From the NCBI RefSeq assembly GCF_003711105.1, contig NZ_CP023865.1, positions 2,753,001-2,817,000 on the forward strand: a DNA stretch of 64,000 bases, in the 5' to 3' direction. The notes below the pieces were generated by a model. That model made no database searches. It was not told the DNA's origin and saw nothing but the letters and a program-made list of their open reading frames with translations. The DNA is from Actinoplanes teichomyceticus ATCC 31121. Lineage in GTDB: Bacteria > Actinomycetota > Actinomycetes > Mycobacteriales > Micromonosporaceae. Of the stretch, positions 1 to 8,495 are shown piece after piece; the first letter of the stretch is position 1, and every line of letters starts with the position of its first letter. A program made the position numbers and the translations under genes.

Positions 1-1785
1 CACTCGATCTATTCGAACAAGGACATCTTCCTGCGCGAGTTGATCTCGAACGCGTCCGACGCGCTGGACAAGCTGCGCCTGGCCAAGCTGCAGGACGGTC
101 TGGAGGCGGACACCTCCGACCTGCACATCGAGATCGAGGCGGACTCCGAGGCACGGACGCTGACCGTCCGGGACAACGGCATCGGCATGACCCGCGAGGA
201 GGTCGTGACGCTGATCGGGACGATCGCCAAGTCCGGGACCGCCGACCTGCTCGCCAAGCTCAAGGAGGCGTCCGACAGCAAGGGCGACGCCGAGCTGATC
301 GGTCAGTTCGGGGTCGGCTTCTACTCGACCTTCATGGTCGCCGACCGGGTGAGCCTGGTGACCCGCAAGGCCGGCACCGAGGGGCACGGCACCCGATGGG
401 AGTCGGCCGGCGAGGGAACGTACACGATCGACGACGCGCCGGACGCGCCGGTCGGCACCGCGGTGACGCTGCACCTGCGGCCCAAGGACGAGGAGGACGC
501 GCTCTACGACTACGCCGACCAGTGGCGGATCAAGCAGATCGTGAAGCGCTACTCGGACTTCATCTCCTTCCCCATCCGGATGGGGGAGGAGACGCTGAAC
601 TCGATGAAGGCGCTCTGGGCACGCCCGCGCAGCGAGGTCTCGGACGACGAGTACCACCAGTTCTACCGGCACATCAGCCACGACTGGGCCGACCCGCTCG
701 AGATCATCAACATGAAGGCGGAGGGCACCTTCGAGTACGAGGCGCTGCTGTTCATCCCGTCCCGCGCCCCGCACGACCTGTTCCAGCGTGACGCCCGCCG
801 TGGCCTGCAGCTCTACGTCAAGCGCGTCTTCATCATGGACGACAGCAAGGAGCTGATCCCCGACTACCTGCGCTTCGTCAAGGGCGTCGTGGACGCGGCG
901 GACCTGTCGCTGAACATCTCCCGGGAGATCCTGCAGCAGGACCGGCACATCCAGATGATCCGCCGCCGGCTGGTCAAGAAGGTCCTGTCCACGATCAAGG
1001 ACATGATGACCGGCAACCCGGAGAAGTACGCGACGTTCTGGCGCGAGTTCGGCCGGGCGGTCAAGGAGGGCCTGCTCAGCGAGCCGGACAACCACAAGCC
1101 GATCCTGGACATCGCCTCCTTCGCCACCACGCACTCCGCCGAGCCGACCACGCTCGCCGGCTACGTGGAGCGGATGAAGGAGGGCCAGGAGGAGATCTAC
1201 TACCTGACCGGCGAGAGCCGCTCCCAGGTGGAGAACTCGCCGCACATGGAGGCGTTCCGGGAGCAGGGCTACGAGGTGCTGATCCTCACCGACCCGGTCG
1301 ACGAGATCTGGGTCGACGCGGTGCCCGAGTACGACGGCCGGAAGCTGCGCTCGATCGCCCGCGGGTCGGTGGACCTGAAGAAGGACGAGGAGGAGAAGGA
1401 GCCGGAGGGCGACTTCGGCCCGCTGCTGGGCTTCCTCAAGGAGAAGCTCGACGAGCAGGTCAAGGAGGTGCGCCTCTCGCACCGGCTGACCACCTCGCCG
1501 GCCTGCCTGGTCAGCGACTCCGACGACATCACCCCGGCGCTGGAGAAGATGTACCGCGCGATGGGCCAGGAGGGGCCGCGGGTGAAGCGGATCCTGGAGC
1601 TCAACCCGAACCACCCGCTGGTCACCGGGTTGCGGTCGGCGCACGAGCGCGGCGCCGACGACCCGGCGCTGCCGGAGACCGCCGAGCTGCTGTACGGCAC
1701 CGCCCTGCTGGCCGAGGGCGGCGACCTGGAGGACCCGGCCCGTTTCGCGAAACTGCTCGCCGACCGGCTGGCTCGCACCGTCTGA
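1..1785 (+). CDS. htpG: Molecular chaperone HtpG (Hsp90), 5' end cut by window
   Basis: ATP-dependent cytosolic Hsp90 chaperone. The reading frame is open from base 1 (HSIYSNKDIFLRELISNASD), so only about the first 20 to 30 codons are missing. The GHKL ATPase motifs are intact: the ELISNASDALDK helix, DNGIGM with the ATP-binding Asp, and GQFGVGFYS of the lid. The middle domain has the SLNISREILQ motif, where the conserved Arg contacts ATP gamma-phosphate, and the C-terminal dimerisation domain runs to the stop. 594 residues are visible, a normal size for bacterial HtpG. It is followed by a strong terminator, so it is not cotranscribed with the next gene. Nothing looks damaged. Confidence 0.97.
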   Translation, partial: HSIYSNKDIFLRELISNASDALDKLRLAKLQDGLEADTSDLHIEIEADSEARTLTVRDNGIGMTREEVVTLIGTIAKSGTADLLAKLKEASDSKGDAELIGQFGVGFYSTFMVADRVSLVTRKAGTEGHGTRWESAGEGTYTIDDAPDAPVGTAVTLHLRPKDEEDALYDYADQWRIKQIVKRYSDFISFPIRMGEETLNSMKALWARPRSEVSDDEYHQFYRHISHDWADPLEIINMKAEGTFEYEALLFIPSRAPHDLFQRDARRGLQLYVKRVFIMDDSKELIPDYLRFVKGVVDAADLSLNISREILQQDRHIQMIRRRLVKKVLSTIKDMMTGNPEKYATFWREFGRAVKEGLLSEPDNHKPILDIASFATTHSAEPTTLAGYVERMKEGQEEIYYLTGESRSQVENSPHMEAFREQGYEVLILTDPVDEIWVDAVPEYDGRKLRSIARGSVDLKKDEEEKEPEGDFGPLLGFLKEKLDEQVKEVRLSHRLTTSPACLVSDSDDITPALEKMYRAMGQEGPRVKRILELNPNHPLVTGLRSAHERGADDPALPETAELLYGTALLAEGGDLEDPARFAKLLADRLARTV

Positions 1786-1799
1786 TCGGCAATACGCAT

Positions 1800-1834
1800 A
1801 AGCGGCCCCGGGAGCATTCCGGGGCCGCTTTTAT
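1800..1834 (+). terminator. Rho-independent terminator after htpG
   Basis: A perfect 12-bp stem, AAGCGGCCCCGG / CCGGGGCCGCTT (1800-1811 and 1819-1830) with a 7-nt loop, is followed by TTATCTTTG. It starts 15 nt after the htpG stop. Confidence 0.9.
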
Positions 1835-1836
1835 CT

Positions 1837-1864
1837 TTGTGACTGCCGTCGATATGGCTATGCT
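1837..1864 (+). promoter_or_regulatory. Putative sigma70-type promoter for a leaderless gene
   Basis: TTGTGA (1837-1842) and TATGCT (1859-1864) are separated by 16 nt. The ATG of the following gene lies 7 nt after the -10 box and no Shine-Dalgarno sequence precedes it, which fits a leaderless transcript. Inference from motif matches only. Confidence 0.45.
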
Positions 1865-1870
1865 CGCGGA

Positions 1871-2743
1871 ATGAGGTGCGAAGCCTGCGGCTTGGACAAC
1901 GACCCGTCGCTCGACTATTGCGACAATTGTGAGCATCCGCTGCGGGATTCCACCACCGCCGTCATTTCTCCGCGGCAGCCGGTCCCGGTGCCGCGGCCCC
2001 GGCCCGTCCCGACGGTGGAGTTCATCGACGACGGGGACGACGAGGAGGAGACCCGGGTCCACGGCGGGATCCCGCGGCAGCCGGCCGAGCCGCGCCCGCT
2101 GACCCGCCCGCTGCTGGCCGCTGTCGCGGTGCTGACGCTGGCCGGGGCGGTCGGCGGCACGGTGCTGGCGCTCAACCGGGACGAACCGGAACCCGGCCCC
2201 GAGCCGATCGTCACGGTCACCACCAGCGCGTTCACCGAGCCGGCGCTGCCGCTCACGGCGGAGCCCACCATTGGTCCGCCGTCGCCGACCGCCGACCGGG
2301 CGGCGCAGGGCGCGGCACTGGACGAGCTGCTCGATCGCAGCAAGCGCAGCCGCGACAAGCTGGTCCAGGCGAACGACGCGGTGTTCCGGTGTGCCGGCCT
2401 GGCCGGCGCGATCCGGCGGTTGCGTGACGTCGGCACCGAACGCAACCAGGAGCGGGCCACCCTGGCCGGCCTGGACCTGTCCGCGTTGGCGAACGGCGAG
2501 GAGCTCCGCAGCGCCCTCGACTCTGCGCTGTCGCATTCGCTGACCGCCGACGGCTATTACGTGAAATGGGCTCAGGAAAAGCAGCGTAACGGCTGCCGGG
2601 AAACCGCCGTGGCGGAAGCGCACCGCATCGACGGGGACAACGAGTCGAAGATCGCCGGCACGGCCAAGAAACGATTCCTCGATTCGTGGAATCCGGTCGC
2701 CGCGCAGCTGGGGCTGCCGCTGCGCGACCGCGACGGGATCTAG
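1871..2743 (+). CDS. Zinc-ribbon, single-pass membrane protein of unknown function
   Basis: 290 residues. The N-terminus is a four-cysteine zinc ribbon (CEAC at residues 3-6, CDNC at 17-20), followed by a Pro/acidic linker, one clear membrane helix at about residues 77-102 and an outside, Ala/Thr/Pro linker. A soluble helical domain (about 145-290) holds two cysteines (FRCAG and NGCRE) that could form a disulfide outside the cell. The topology, cytosolic zinc ribbon with an exported C-terminus, is the same as that of the protein at 28301 that closes the injection-system cluster, although the C-terminal domain differs. I do not recognise the C-terminal domain. The ATG follows a -10-like box by 7 nt and is probably leaderless. 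Confidence 0.75.
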   Translation: MRCEACGLDNDPSLDYCDNCEHPLRDSTTAVISPRQPVPVPRPRPVPTVEFIDDGDDEEETRVHGGIPRQPAEPRPLTRPLLAAVAVLTLAGAVGGTVLALNRDEPEPGPEPIVTVTTSAFTEPALPLTAEPTIGPPSPTADRAAQGAALDELLDRSKRSRDKLVQANDAVFRCAGLAGAIRRLRDVGTERNQERATLAGLDLSALANGEELRSALDSALSHSLTADGYYVKWAQEKQRNGCRETAVAEAHRIDGDNESKIAGTAKKRFLDSWNPVAAQLGLPLRDRDGI

Positions 2744-2804
2744 CGACCGGCTCCGGGTGCGGCGGGACTTCCACGCCCGGTCCAAGTGCGGCAGCCGCCA
2801 TTGA

Positions 2805-3120
2805 TCATGGCTGGAGCTCGAGGTTGAGGCGGCGGGTGTGGTGGGCTCGTCTGGCTCGTGCCTGGTGCCGGCGTCGCCGGTTTGACCGGCGCAGACGGTA
2901 GGTGATGCTGCGGGTCGGACGGATCAGCAGGACGTTGATCAGACGGCGGATCTCGTTGCCGGTCAGATCGATCATGGTGGGCTGGCCGTGGCGGTCTGTT
3001 GCTCGGGCGTCGGCGGCGCAGATCGCGTGCCCGCACGAGCTGGGCGAAGGTGACCGGGCCGGGCGCCCAGCATCGGTAGAAGGCCAGCTCACCGGTGGTG
3101 TTGTCGCGGCGGATCAGCAG
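2805..3120 (-). pseudogene. Decayed DDE transposase, C-terminal remnant
   Basis: Two pieces in different minus-strand frames match the C-terminal part of a transposase family common in actinomycetes. The stretch LLIRRDNTTGELAFYRCW lies at about 3060-3120. The tail LTGNEIRRLINVLLIRP followed by an Arg-rich HQARARR region ends at 2805. The catalytic core that should lie between them (the RRWxVEExFQ region) is missing and the frames do not match, so the element is dead. Family assignment (IS701/IS4-like) is from memory of the tail motif and is tentative. Confidence 0.6.
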
Positions 3121-3156
3121 ACCGTGCCGGCCGTCGTCGTCCGGATCACCGTCGGC

Positions 3157-3420
3157 GCCGACGAGCAGGGCGCACTGGTCCTCAGCGAGTTCACCGGCGC
3201 CGCGGCCGAACTCGACGACGCCTTCCTGATCAACGCTCACGACACCGATGACGTCGGAGGCGGGATTCCCGAGGCCCTCAACGCCGAATCGCAGGACCTT
3301 GTGGTGCGGATGCGCCACATGCGGGAGCAGGTCCGTGCATACGATATCGCCTACTGGGCCCGCGACTTCCTGAAGGTTCTCGGTGTTCGGCGGAACACCC
3401 CACGAGGCCGGGCAGGCCGA
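3157..3420 (+). pseudogene. 3' fragment of a trehalose-6-phosphate synthase (OtsA, GT20) gene
   Basis: The frame reads GALVLSEFTGAAAELDDAFL, then INAHDTDDV and later RMRHMREQVRAYD and WARDFLKVLG. This matches the last quarter of OtsA: the LSEF.GAA.EL...VNPHD nucleotide-sugar binding segment and the terminal RM..MR..V..YDV..WA..FL helix. The UDP-glucose-binding segment is present but everything N-terminal to it is absent, and the upstream end abuts the transposase remnant. It is therefore a truncated gene end left by a rearrangement. The frame stays open to 3498 but similarity stops near 3400. Confidence 0.65.
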
Positions 3421-3460
3421 AACAGCGATGTCCTGATTCACTCATGCGAAAGGCTTTCCG

Positions 3461-3658
3461 ATGTCCGAGCAGTCACACGAGCCCGACAACAATGGTGATT
3501 CCTCTCCGCAGAAGTCGTCCGCGGAGCCCGGGAGTTACGGCAGCCTCACCGTGGAAGACGAGCCTGGCGGCACCACAGATCCCGCCGACCTCGCCGGTTC
3601 GGCAACTACGGACGACGCCGAAGTCGGCCCCTCCAACAACGAAGCGGACGATCTCTGA
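3461..3658 (+). CDS. Small acidic, probably disordered protein of unknown function
   Basis: 65 residues starting MSEQSHEPDNNGDSSPQ and ending NNEADDL, rich in Asp, Glu, Ser, Gly and Pro, with no hydrophobic segment. The ATG is preceded by GAAAGG (3448-3453) at a 7-nt spacing, which is the best argument that it is translated. It directly follows the otsA fragment and may have been its downstream neighbour before the rearrangement. I do not recognise the family, and it could be a remnant. Confidence 0.45.
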   Translation: MSEQSHEPDNNGDSSPQKSSAEPGSYGSLTVEDEPGGTTDPADLAGSATTDDAEVGPSNNEADDL

Positions 3659-3754
3659 TCGCTCCGGCCGCATGCGACGACGGATGTATGCGGCGGCTCG
3701 CTCTACCCCTCGTAGCCGGCAGTGGTGTGCCGGCGCGGACTTCGGTCCCGACCT

Positions 3755-4650
3755 TCCGTGCTGCCCCCGGCCAGCAGCACACAACCGGTGCAGCTCCGGC
3801 GGAATCTTCTCGCGCAGCACTTTCAGTGCGTGATCCTTCTGGCCGGTCACCAGCACCCGCTGCCCGCGGGCCATCAGCGCGGACACCAGGTTGGCAATCG
3901 TGCAGGTCTTGCCAGTGCCGGGCGCCCAGCCGGCCTCTGCGCCGATCCATCAGCTGCGCATCGAACGCGGCCAGGTCCGGGCGACGACCTGTCGCGCTGG
4001 GCGTGTCCCCGATCCGGATGGAAACCGTCCAGACCGGCGAGCACCTGGCGGTCCTCCAACGTCTGCGGCCGGAGACGATCACAACAGCGATCTCCGCGGT
4101 GGCCCGGTCCAGACGCGGGACCACGGTCTCGACCAACAGATGCCGGCGTAGAGGGTCACCCTCGGTGCTCTGCCAGCGCAGCAGGCCCGTTCCCGGCACC
4201 ATCTCGAACTCGTCGTCCTGCTGCTTGAGCAGTCTCGCGGCCTGCTCGAGCAGCTCGTACAAATTCCGGTGCTGCTGCGGCCAAGCGCTGCTGCTGCGTC
4301 CACGTCGTCAGCCAGCGGGCGAACACGGACGTCACCGATGGCGGCTCGGCGCGTTCCCATGACGGTATGGTCAGCGGCCCGGCACCGACCAGGCGTGGCG
4401 ATGGGCCGTCGTGCGGCGGTGACGTCGGCGAGGAACTCCATCAGTGTTCCTGAAGAAGGGCGTCAAAGCCCGCCGGCGTGGCCCGGCAGGACTCCGGCAC
4501 CGCCGGACGGATCGAGAGCTGCCAGGGCTGCCGGTCGTCGCCGTGTCCGCCGCGAGCCACTCCAGGATCTCGGAGTCGCCCGGGGCGATCGCGGGCTCGG
4601 CGATGGCTCCGGGCGTGCAGGACGTCTGCCCTTCCATCCGCGGCCGGCGC
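3755..4650 (-). pseudogene. Decayed superfamily I-type DNA/RNA helicase (AAA) gene
   Basis: Several minus-strand frames together spell a helicase. In order from the 5' side: a fragment with ILEWLAADTATTGSP and FDALLQEH (4440-4650), EFLADVTAARRP (near 4430), MYELLEQAARLLKQQDDEFE with RHLLVETVVPRLDRAT (4080-4262), EDRQVLAGLDGFHPDR (near 4050), and a Walker A region GTGKTCTIANLVSALMARGQ continuing as RVLVTGQKDHALKVLREKIP (about 3790-3925). At least three frame changes and internal deletions separate the pieces and the C-terminal helicase motifs are gone. The coordinates are approximate. Confidence 0.6.
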
Positions 4651-4781
4651 CACCGGAGGTCGATGACGAGTCCTCGATCATTTCCGGACGGCTCCCGCCG
4701 TGCCGCATCCGTTCATCTGGCGTCCAACTGGGACCCCTAGCCTGGCCCGGCACGATAGGCCGACGCGAGGAGCCCGGACTG

Positions 4782-6227
4782 ATGCGGCAGACGCATGCCC
4801 GCCCGACGACCAGTGCCGGGGCGGGCCGTTCCGTCCCGCCGGTGGGGGCTCGCCGGCATTCCCACGAGGTCGAGACGATGCTGGCCCTGCAACGGTCGGC
4901 CGGGAACGCCGGTGTGTCCCGGTTGATCGACCGGCAGGGTGGCCCGGTCGTGCAACGCACGGAGATGCCGGGCGCCTGGAATCCGTCCTGGGACGCCGAC
5001 AGCGTCGAACTCGACGACCTTTCCCCGGCCGAACCGGCCCCGGCCGAACCGGCCCAGGCCGCCCCGGGCCTGGACGTCGCCGCGGTCATCCGGGCGAGCC
5101 TGGAGGCCGAGTCCGAGGTGGCGGTTGATCCGGCTGCTGTTGCGTTGCCGGCGTCGCGGCCGGGGTCGGTGGCGTCGTTGTCGGGTGGGGTGTCTGAGGT
5201 GGCGGTTGATCCGGCTGCTGTTGCGTTGCCGGCGTCGCGGCCGGGGTCGGTGGCGTCGTTGTCGGGTGGGGTGTCTGAGGTGGCGGTTGATCCGGCTGCT
5301 GTCGCGTTGCCGGCGTCGCGGCCCGGCACGCCGGCGTCCGTCGTCGAGTCGCAGCAGCCGGGATGGTTGCGGCGGACCTTCAACGGCGATGAGGCGAAGA
5401 TGACCGGGGCGGCGCTGGCGGTCGCCGGTCCCGGCGCGGGCCTGGCGAACAATGCCAACCCGTCCTTCGGTCTGATGGCGGGTGCGACCGGCGGCGCCAG
5501 CCTGACCGCGTTCGGCGACGCCATGAGCGAGGTGGTCAAGGCCGCGCGCTCGCCCGAGGGGTACAAGACGATGAACTGGGGCAAACTCGTCGGCGGCGTT
5601 CTCGCTTTCGGTGGCCTGGTCACCGCCGCGCCGAGCATCGCCGAGAAGGTGCCCCACGGCCGGGCCGCCGGCATGCTCCTGCAGGGCGTCGGCCTGCTCA
5701 TCAAGAGCTACGGCGAGGGATACAGGCTGGAGAAGGGCTCGACCGCGCTCTCCGGCCTGCCCGACGGCGACATCGCCAAGGCCGCCGGCAACTTCGTCGC
5801 CGCCGTGGCGCCCATCCTGCAGGGCGCCGTCTACCTGAAGGAACCCGAGCTGGGCAGGATGCTGACGTCGGACGCTCTCGCCGCCGGCACGACAGGATCC
5901 CGGATGCTGAAGGCGGCGCTCTACTTCACCGTCGGGAGCGGGGCCGGAGACTTCGCCAGCGAGGTGGTCAAGGGCGTCAAGGAGGGCAGGGTCAACCCCG
6001 GTAAGGCGTTCGGCGGTCTCCTCCAGTCGGCCGGCGCGTTGACGTTCGCGAACGGCGCGGTCTTCCAGAACCTGCGCGCCCGTAACGGCGGGCTGTACCT
6101 GCAGGCCCTCGGCCTGGCCGCGAAGAGTGCCGGTGAGGGAATCAAGTTGGAGGACACGTCACTGAACGCCTGGCCGTCACGCCGGCGGCGCACCGCGCCG
6201 GCCACCACCGGAGCGAACGCCGTCTGA
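4782..6227 (+). CDS. Candidate injection-system cargo: ALQR-leader protein with duplicated glycine-rich domain
   Basis: 481 residues. I chose the ATG at 4782 because GAGGAG (4767-4772) precedes it by 9 nt; the frame extends further upstream but without support. Residues 33-49 read TMLALQRSAGNAGVSRLI, the leader seen in DUF4157-type proteins linked to contractile injection systems, and VQRTE follows shortly after. Residues 111-181 are an 81-bp in-frame repeat (about 2.6 copies). From about residue 205 the protein is Gly/Ala-rich and mildly hydrophobic, with an internal duplication: about 229-320 and 375-455 align (DAMSEVVK / DFASEVVK, NWGKLVGG / NPGKAFGG, KSYGEGYRLE / KSAGEGIKLE). This would suit a membrane-active or pore-forming effector, but no family is recognised. 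A hairpin closes the gene. Confidence 0.8.
   Translation: MRQTHARPTTSAGAGRSVPPVGARRHSHEVETMLALQRSAGNAGVSRLIDRQGGPVVQRTEMPGAWNPSWDADSVELDDLSPAEPAPAEPAQAAPGLDVAAVIRASLEAESEVAVDPAAVALPASRPGSVASLSGGVSEVAVDPAAVALPASRPGSVASLSGGVSEVAVDPAAVALPASRPGTPASVVESQQPGWLRRTFNGDEAKMTGAALAVAGPGAGLANNANPSFGLMAGATGGASLTAFGDAMSEVVKAARSPEGYKTMNWGKLVGGVLAFGGLVTAAPSIAEKVPHGRAAGMLLQGVGLLIKSYGEGYRLEKGSTALSGLPDGDIAKAAGNFVAAVAPILQGAVYLKEPELGRMLTSDALAAGTTGSRMLKAALYFTVGSGAGDFASEVVKGVKEGRVNPGKAFGGLLQSAGALTFANGAVFQNLRARNGGLYLQALGLAAKSAGEGIKLEDTSLNAWPSRRRRTAPATTGANAV
5112..5325 (+). repeat. 81-bp in-frame tandem repeat, about 2.6 copies
   Basis: Copies start at 5112, 5193 and 5274 and are nearly identical. Each encodes 27 residues beginning SEVAVDPAAVALPASRPG. 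The third copy breaks off after SRPG. Confidence 0.95.
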
Positions 6228-6239
6228 CCCGGTGCGTGA

Positions 6240-6273
6240 AGCGGCCCGCGTTCCGGAGGGAACGCGGGCCGCT
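6240..6273. terminator. Hairpin between convergent genes
   Basis: A perfect 15-bp stem (AGCGGCCCGCGTTCC at 6240-6254 and its complement at 6259-6273, 4-nt loop) lies between two converging genes. There is no U-tract, as is common in GC-rich actinomycetes, so it could stop transcription from both sides. Confidence 0.7.
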
Positions 6274-6288
6274 CACGTGGGTGGGACG

Positions 6289-7605
6289 TCAGTTCGACGC
6301 GGCGGGCGCCGCGGTCCTGACCATCAGGCCGTTGAGGTAGAGCGACTCGCGGCACTGGGTCGCCCGGCTGGCGTTGGCCGGGGTGCCCGGCGTCCGGCAG
6401 GTCACCAGCATGCTCACCCTCGCGCCGGCCGGCACCCGGATCGGGGTGACCGAGTGGTAGTCCTGGTTGCGGAAGTTCTCCAGCGCGTACGTCACGACCG
6501 GGACGCCGTTGGCGGTCACCCGCAGCGTGCCCTCGTCGCCCTGGACGTTGTCCACCAGGAAGTCGGTGAGCAGGAAGGTCCGCCTCGGCGGAACGGTGAA
6601 GCTGCGCTCGGCGGAGCCCGCCTTGTTCGTCCGGAACGAGATGGCGGCGGAGAACTGCTGGCCCTGGCCGCTGCCCGTGGCGCCGCTGCCGCCGCCCTCC
6701 GCCGTGCCGCTGTCCGTCCGGCCCGCGCTGCCGGAGCCGGGTGCGGCGGAGGTGGCGGCCGCGGTGGGGGTCGGGTCCGGCGGGGTGGTGGCGAGCTCGT
6801 TCTCCGCGGCGGCCTGCTGCTGCCGCGCGGTGTTCTGGTCGACTGCTTCCTTCGCCGCCGACTTCACCGCTGGCCGGACCAGGCCGAACCAGAGGGCGAG
6901 CAGCGCCAGCAGGAGCGTGAGCAGGGCGGCCAGCAGTTTGAGCAGTCCAGCCGAGATCACCGGCTTCTGGACGAAGACGCCCTCCAGCGTAAGGACCCGG
7001 CCGTGCTCAGGCCGTATCTCCACGGTGAACGGGGACTCGCGGGGCGGGCCCCACCAGTGCCAGCGGCGGGCCCGTACGGTCAAGCGTGTCTCTGCCCGGG
7101 TGCCGTTCCCGACGGTCATGGCCGCCGGCTGGAGCGCGAACGTGACCTGGTCGGTCCCGTCGGCGGCGGCGAAGGTCAGCTCCTCCGCGACGTTGCCGTG
7201 GTTGTCGGTGTCGACGCGGTATCGGCCCTGGCGGAGGCCGGACTGCGAGCCCGGCTGCAGCAGGGCCGCGACCTCCTGGAACGGCTCGATCGCGAGCACG
7301 CCCTCCTGCACCACGGTGGCGTCCGGGTGCTCCGACGGCACGATCCGCACGCCGAACGGCCGCTCGCCGGCCGGGACGCGGGGGGACCGCGGAGGGGCAA
7401 AGGTCACCGTCACGGTCTCGCTACCCGCCGGGTAGAGGTTGATCTCCGCTGGCTCGACGTGGGCCCATTCCGCGGGCTCGCCGAGCACCTCGATCCGATA
7501 GGCCTCCACAGTGTCGCCGGTGTTACGAACGGTGACCGGGACCGTCGCTGTCGAGCCGGGGGCCAGGGAGACGTACTCGGTCCCCAGATTCGCCGATGCG
7601 CGCAT
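6289..7605 (-). CDS. Membrane-anchored protein with Ig-like N-terminal domains
   Basis: 438 residues. The N-terminus (about 1-110) looks like an Ig/NEW3-type beta-sandwich (PGSTATVPVTVRNTGDTVEAY, then WAHVEPAEINLYPAG). A second beta-rich domain follows (about 115-215). One strong membrane helix lies at about 218-245 (GLLKLLAALLTLLLALLALWF), then a Thr/Ala/Gly/Ser-rich linker and a C-terminal beta domain (330-438) with two cysteines. There is no signal peptide, so the Ig-like part is predicted cytosolic and the C-terminus outside. It converges on the cargo candidate at 4782 and diverges from the LuxR gene. Proteins of this build occur beside injection-system loci, but the function is unknown. 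Confidence 0.75.
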   Translation of the reverse strand: MRASANLGTEYVSLAPGSTATVPVTVRNTGDTVEAYRIEVLGEPAEWAHVEPAEINLYPAGSETVTVTFAPPRSPRVPAGERPFGVRIVPSEHPDATVVQEGVLAIEPFQEVAALLQPGSQSGLRQGRYRVDTDNHGNVAEELTFAAADGTDQVTFALQPAAMTVGNGTRAETRLTVRARRWHWWGPPRESPFTVEIRPEHGRVLTLEGVFVQKPVISAGLLKLLAALLTLLLALLALWFGLVRPAVKSAAKEAVDQNTARQQQAAAENELATTPPDPTPTAAATSAAPGSGSAGRTDSGTAEGGGSGATGSGQGQQFSAAISFRTNKAGSAERSFTVPPRRTFLLTDFLVDNVQGDEGTLRVTANGVPVVTYALENFRNQDYHSVTPIRVPAGARVSMLVTCRTPGTPANASRATQCRESLYLNGLMVRTAAPAASN

Positions 7606-7773
7606 GTCGCTGAGCGTAGAGATCGATCCGAACCACAGTAGGGCCGTGCGGGAACCGGCGCGGGCAGACCTGCTGCCCGTCCGGGCTGCCGCGCCCCGGG
7701 CTCACCGTCCGTTAAGTACTTGCTAAGCGGATCGGAGCAGGATGTCGGCGGCACGGCGAAGGAGGAATCGATC

Positions 7774-8394
7774 ATGCAACGGGTGCCGGTATATGTCCAG
7801 GCCACGGATCCGATCACGCTGCTGGGCATGAAGAGCCATCTCTCGGGGAGCGCGGAGGTCCGCGTCGTCGGCGAGACGGAACGGGAGTCCGCCTCGGTCA
7901 CCGTGGTCGTCCCGGATGCCGTGACCGAGGAGACCTTCGCCACTCTGCGTGAGCTGCGTCGCGGTCCGAGTCGGCTGGTGCTGATCTCGTCCACCCTGGA
8001 CGACGCCCAGCTGTCGCGTGCGGTCGAGTGCGGCGTCGTCGGCGTGGTCCGCCGCTCCGAGGTGTCGAGCGCGAGGCTCGTGCAGGTGTTGGTCGGCGCG
8101 GCCCGCGGCGAGGGCAGCGTGCCGGGCGACCTGCTGGGCCGGCTGCTGGAGCAGATGGGCCGGCTCCAGCGTGAGGTGCTGCACCCGCGCGGCCTCACCC
8201 TGCGCGGGCTGACCACCCGCGAGGTCGACGTGCTGCGCCTGGTCGCCGACGGATTGGAGACCCGCGAGATCGCCTCCCAGCTGTCCTATTCGGAGCGTAC
8301 GGTGAAGAACGTGCTGCACGAGGTCACCACCCGGCTGCAGCTGCGCAACCGGGCGCACGCGGTGGCATACGCGCTCCGGCACGACCTGATCTGA
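7774..8394 (+). CDS. LuxR-family regulator with atypical receiver domain
   Basis: 206 residues; ATG at 7774 with GGAGGA 7 nt upstream. The C-terminal HTH is a clear LuxR/GerE type (LTTREVDVLRLVADGLETRE and the recognition helix SERTVKNVLHEV). The N-terminal 120 residues follow the receiver fold, with one Asp (residue 48 in VVVPDAV) at the usual phosphorylation position. The upstream acidic pair is reduced to one Asp (12), and the late conserved Lys is replaced in GVVGVVRRSE. It may thus respond to something other than a histidine kinase. No kinase gene is adjacent. It stands directly upstream of the injection-system operon and is the natural candidate regulator of it. Confidence 0.88.
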   Translation: MQRVPVYVQATDPITLLGMKSHLSGSAEVRVVGETERESASVTVVVPDAVTEETFATLRELRRGPSRLVLISSTLDDAQLSRAVECGVVGVVRRSEVSSARLVQVLVGAARGEGSVPGDLLGRLLEQMGRLQREVLHPRGLTLRGLTTREVDVLRLVADGLETREIASQLSYSERTVKNVLHEVTTRLQLRNRAHAVAYALRHDLI

Positions 8395-8495
8395 GGGCAC
8401 ACATCCTGCCCCCGGGAATGCCCCGTTGCCCGGTGCGGGTACCGGGGTGTTTCGCCGAGGATGAAGTCCCGCCTGTCTTCCTGAGGGGCCTTCAC

